Of a stretch of DNA of 64,000 nt, positions 63,981-64,000 are shown piece by piece. Position 1 is the first letter of the stretch; every line of letters starts with the position of its first letter. Source of the stretch: Oscillospiraceae bacterium (lineage in GTDB: Bacteria; Bacillota; Clostridia; Oscillospirales; Ruminococcaceae). The position numbers and the translations under genes are program-made. A model generated the notes under the pieces. It saw only the letters and a program-made list of their open reading frames with translations, did not search any database and was not told where the DNA came from. Location: positions 26,098 through 90,097 of the forward strand of contig JAQXHC010000024.1 in the NCBI GenBank assembly GCA_029007035.1, written 5' to 3'.

Positions 63981-64000
63981 TATATTGGATAATTATAATA

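Overview
The window looks like a chromosomal segment of a low-to-moderate GC, spore-forming Firmicute of the Oscillospiraceae/Ruminococcus type. Evidence: a family 9 glycoside hydrolase with a C-terminal type I dockerin (a cellulosome part), an alpha/beta small acid-soluble spore protein, strong Firmicute-style ribosome binding sites and sigma-A promoters (TTGACA-17-TATAAT), a class-A RNase P RNA, and an era-yqzL-recO gene order like that of Bacillus. This assignment is inference from gene content; no 16S is present. I saw no insertion sequence, prophage or CRISPR array.

Layout. 1-2.1 kb: inorganic pyrophosphatase and a long PRPP synthetase. 2.1-7.5 kb (minus): uvrB-uvrA plus an isochorismatase-fold hydrolase. 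7.7-11.9 kb (minus): MarR regulator and a heterodimeric ABC exporter. 12-15.5 kb: small alarmone synthetase (minus) and the dockerin-bearing GH9 enzyme (plus). 15.5-20.8 kb: a tightly overlapping three-gene cassette (TerB-N/TerB-C protein, BrxD-like ATPase, BrxHI/Lhr-like helicase) with its own promoter and terminator; this is the best candidate for a little-described DNA-processing or defence system. 20.8-25.1 kb (minus): queuosine genes queA and tgt with a PAS protein, a metallophosphatase and a HAD phosphatase. 25.2-28.3 kb: lysine riboswitch driving asd-dapA-dapB. 28.8-29.5 kb: tRNA-Leu(CAG) and RNase P RNA, divergent. 30.1-34.4 kb: thiamin operon with a TPP riboswitch and terminator, then a second, unassigned multi-stem RNA, then a decayed thiW, then thiM-thiE-thiD-thiC. 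34.4-36.4 kb (minus): DegV and a patatin-like phospholipase. 36.7-41.6 kb: fhs, tsaE, tsaB, rpiB, upp and a Ca2+/Na+ exchanger. 42.6-47.9 kb: pgk, tpiA and gpmI interleaved with unknown genes. 48-50.2 kb (minus): spore protein, a membrane protein and gapA. 50.4-57.8 kb: a kinase-like orphan, then CYTH, phoH, ybeY, era, yqzL, recO, mutS2. 57.8-62.7 kb (minus): trkH-trkA, a membrane-anchored LysR-like domain protein and a KdpD/KdpE-type two-component pair. 62.8-63.8 kb: smpB and tmRNA.

Functionally most of the window is housekeeping: DNA repair, tRNA modification, lysine/cell-wall and thiamin synthesis, lower glycolysis, ribosome maturation and rescue, and K+ uptake. The accessory or unusual material is the TerB/BrxD/helicase cassette, the tandem regulatory RNAs of the thi operon with the thiW remnant, the Trk-Kdp module with a candidate direct-repeat operator, and the cellulosomal hydrolase.
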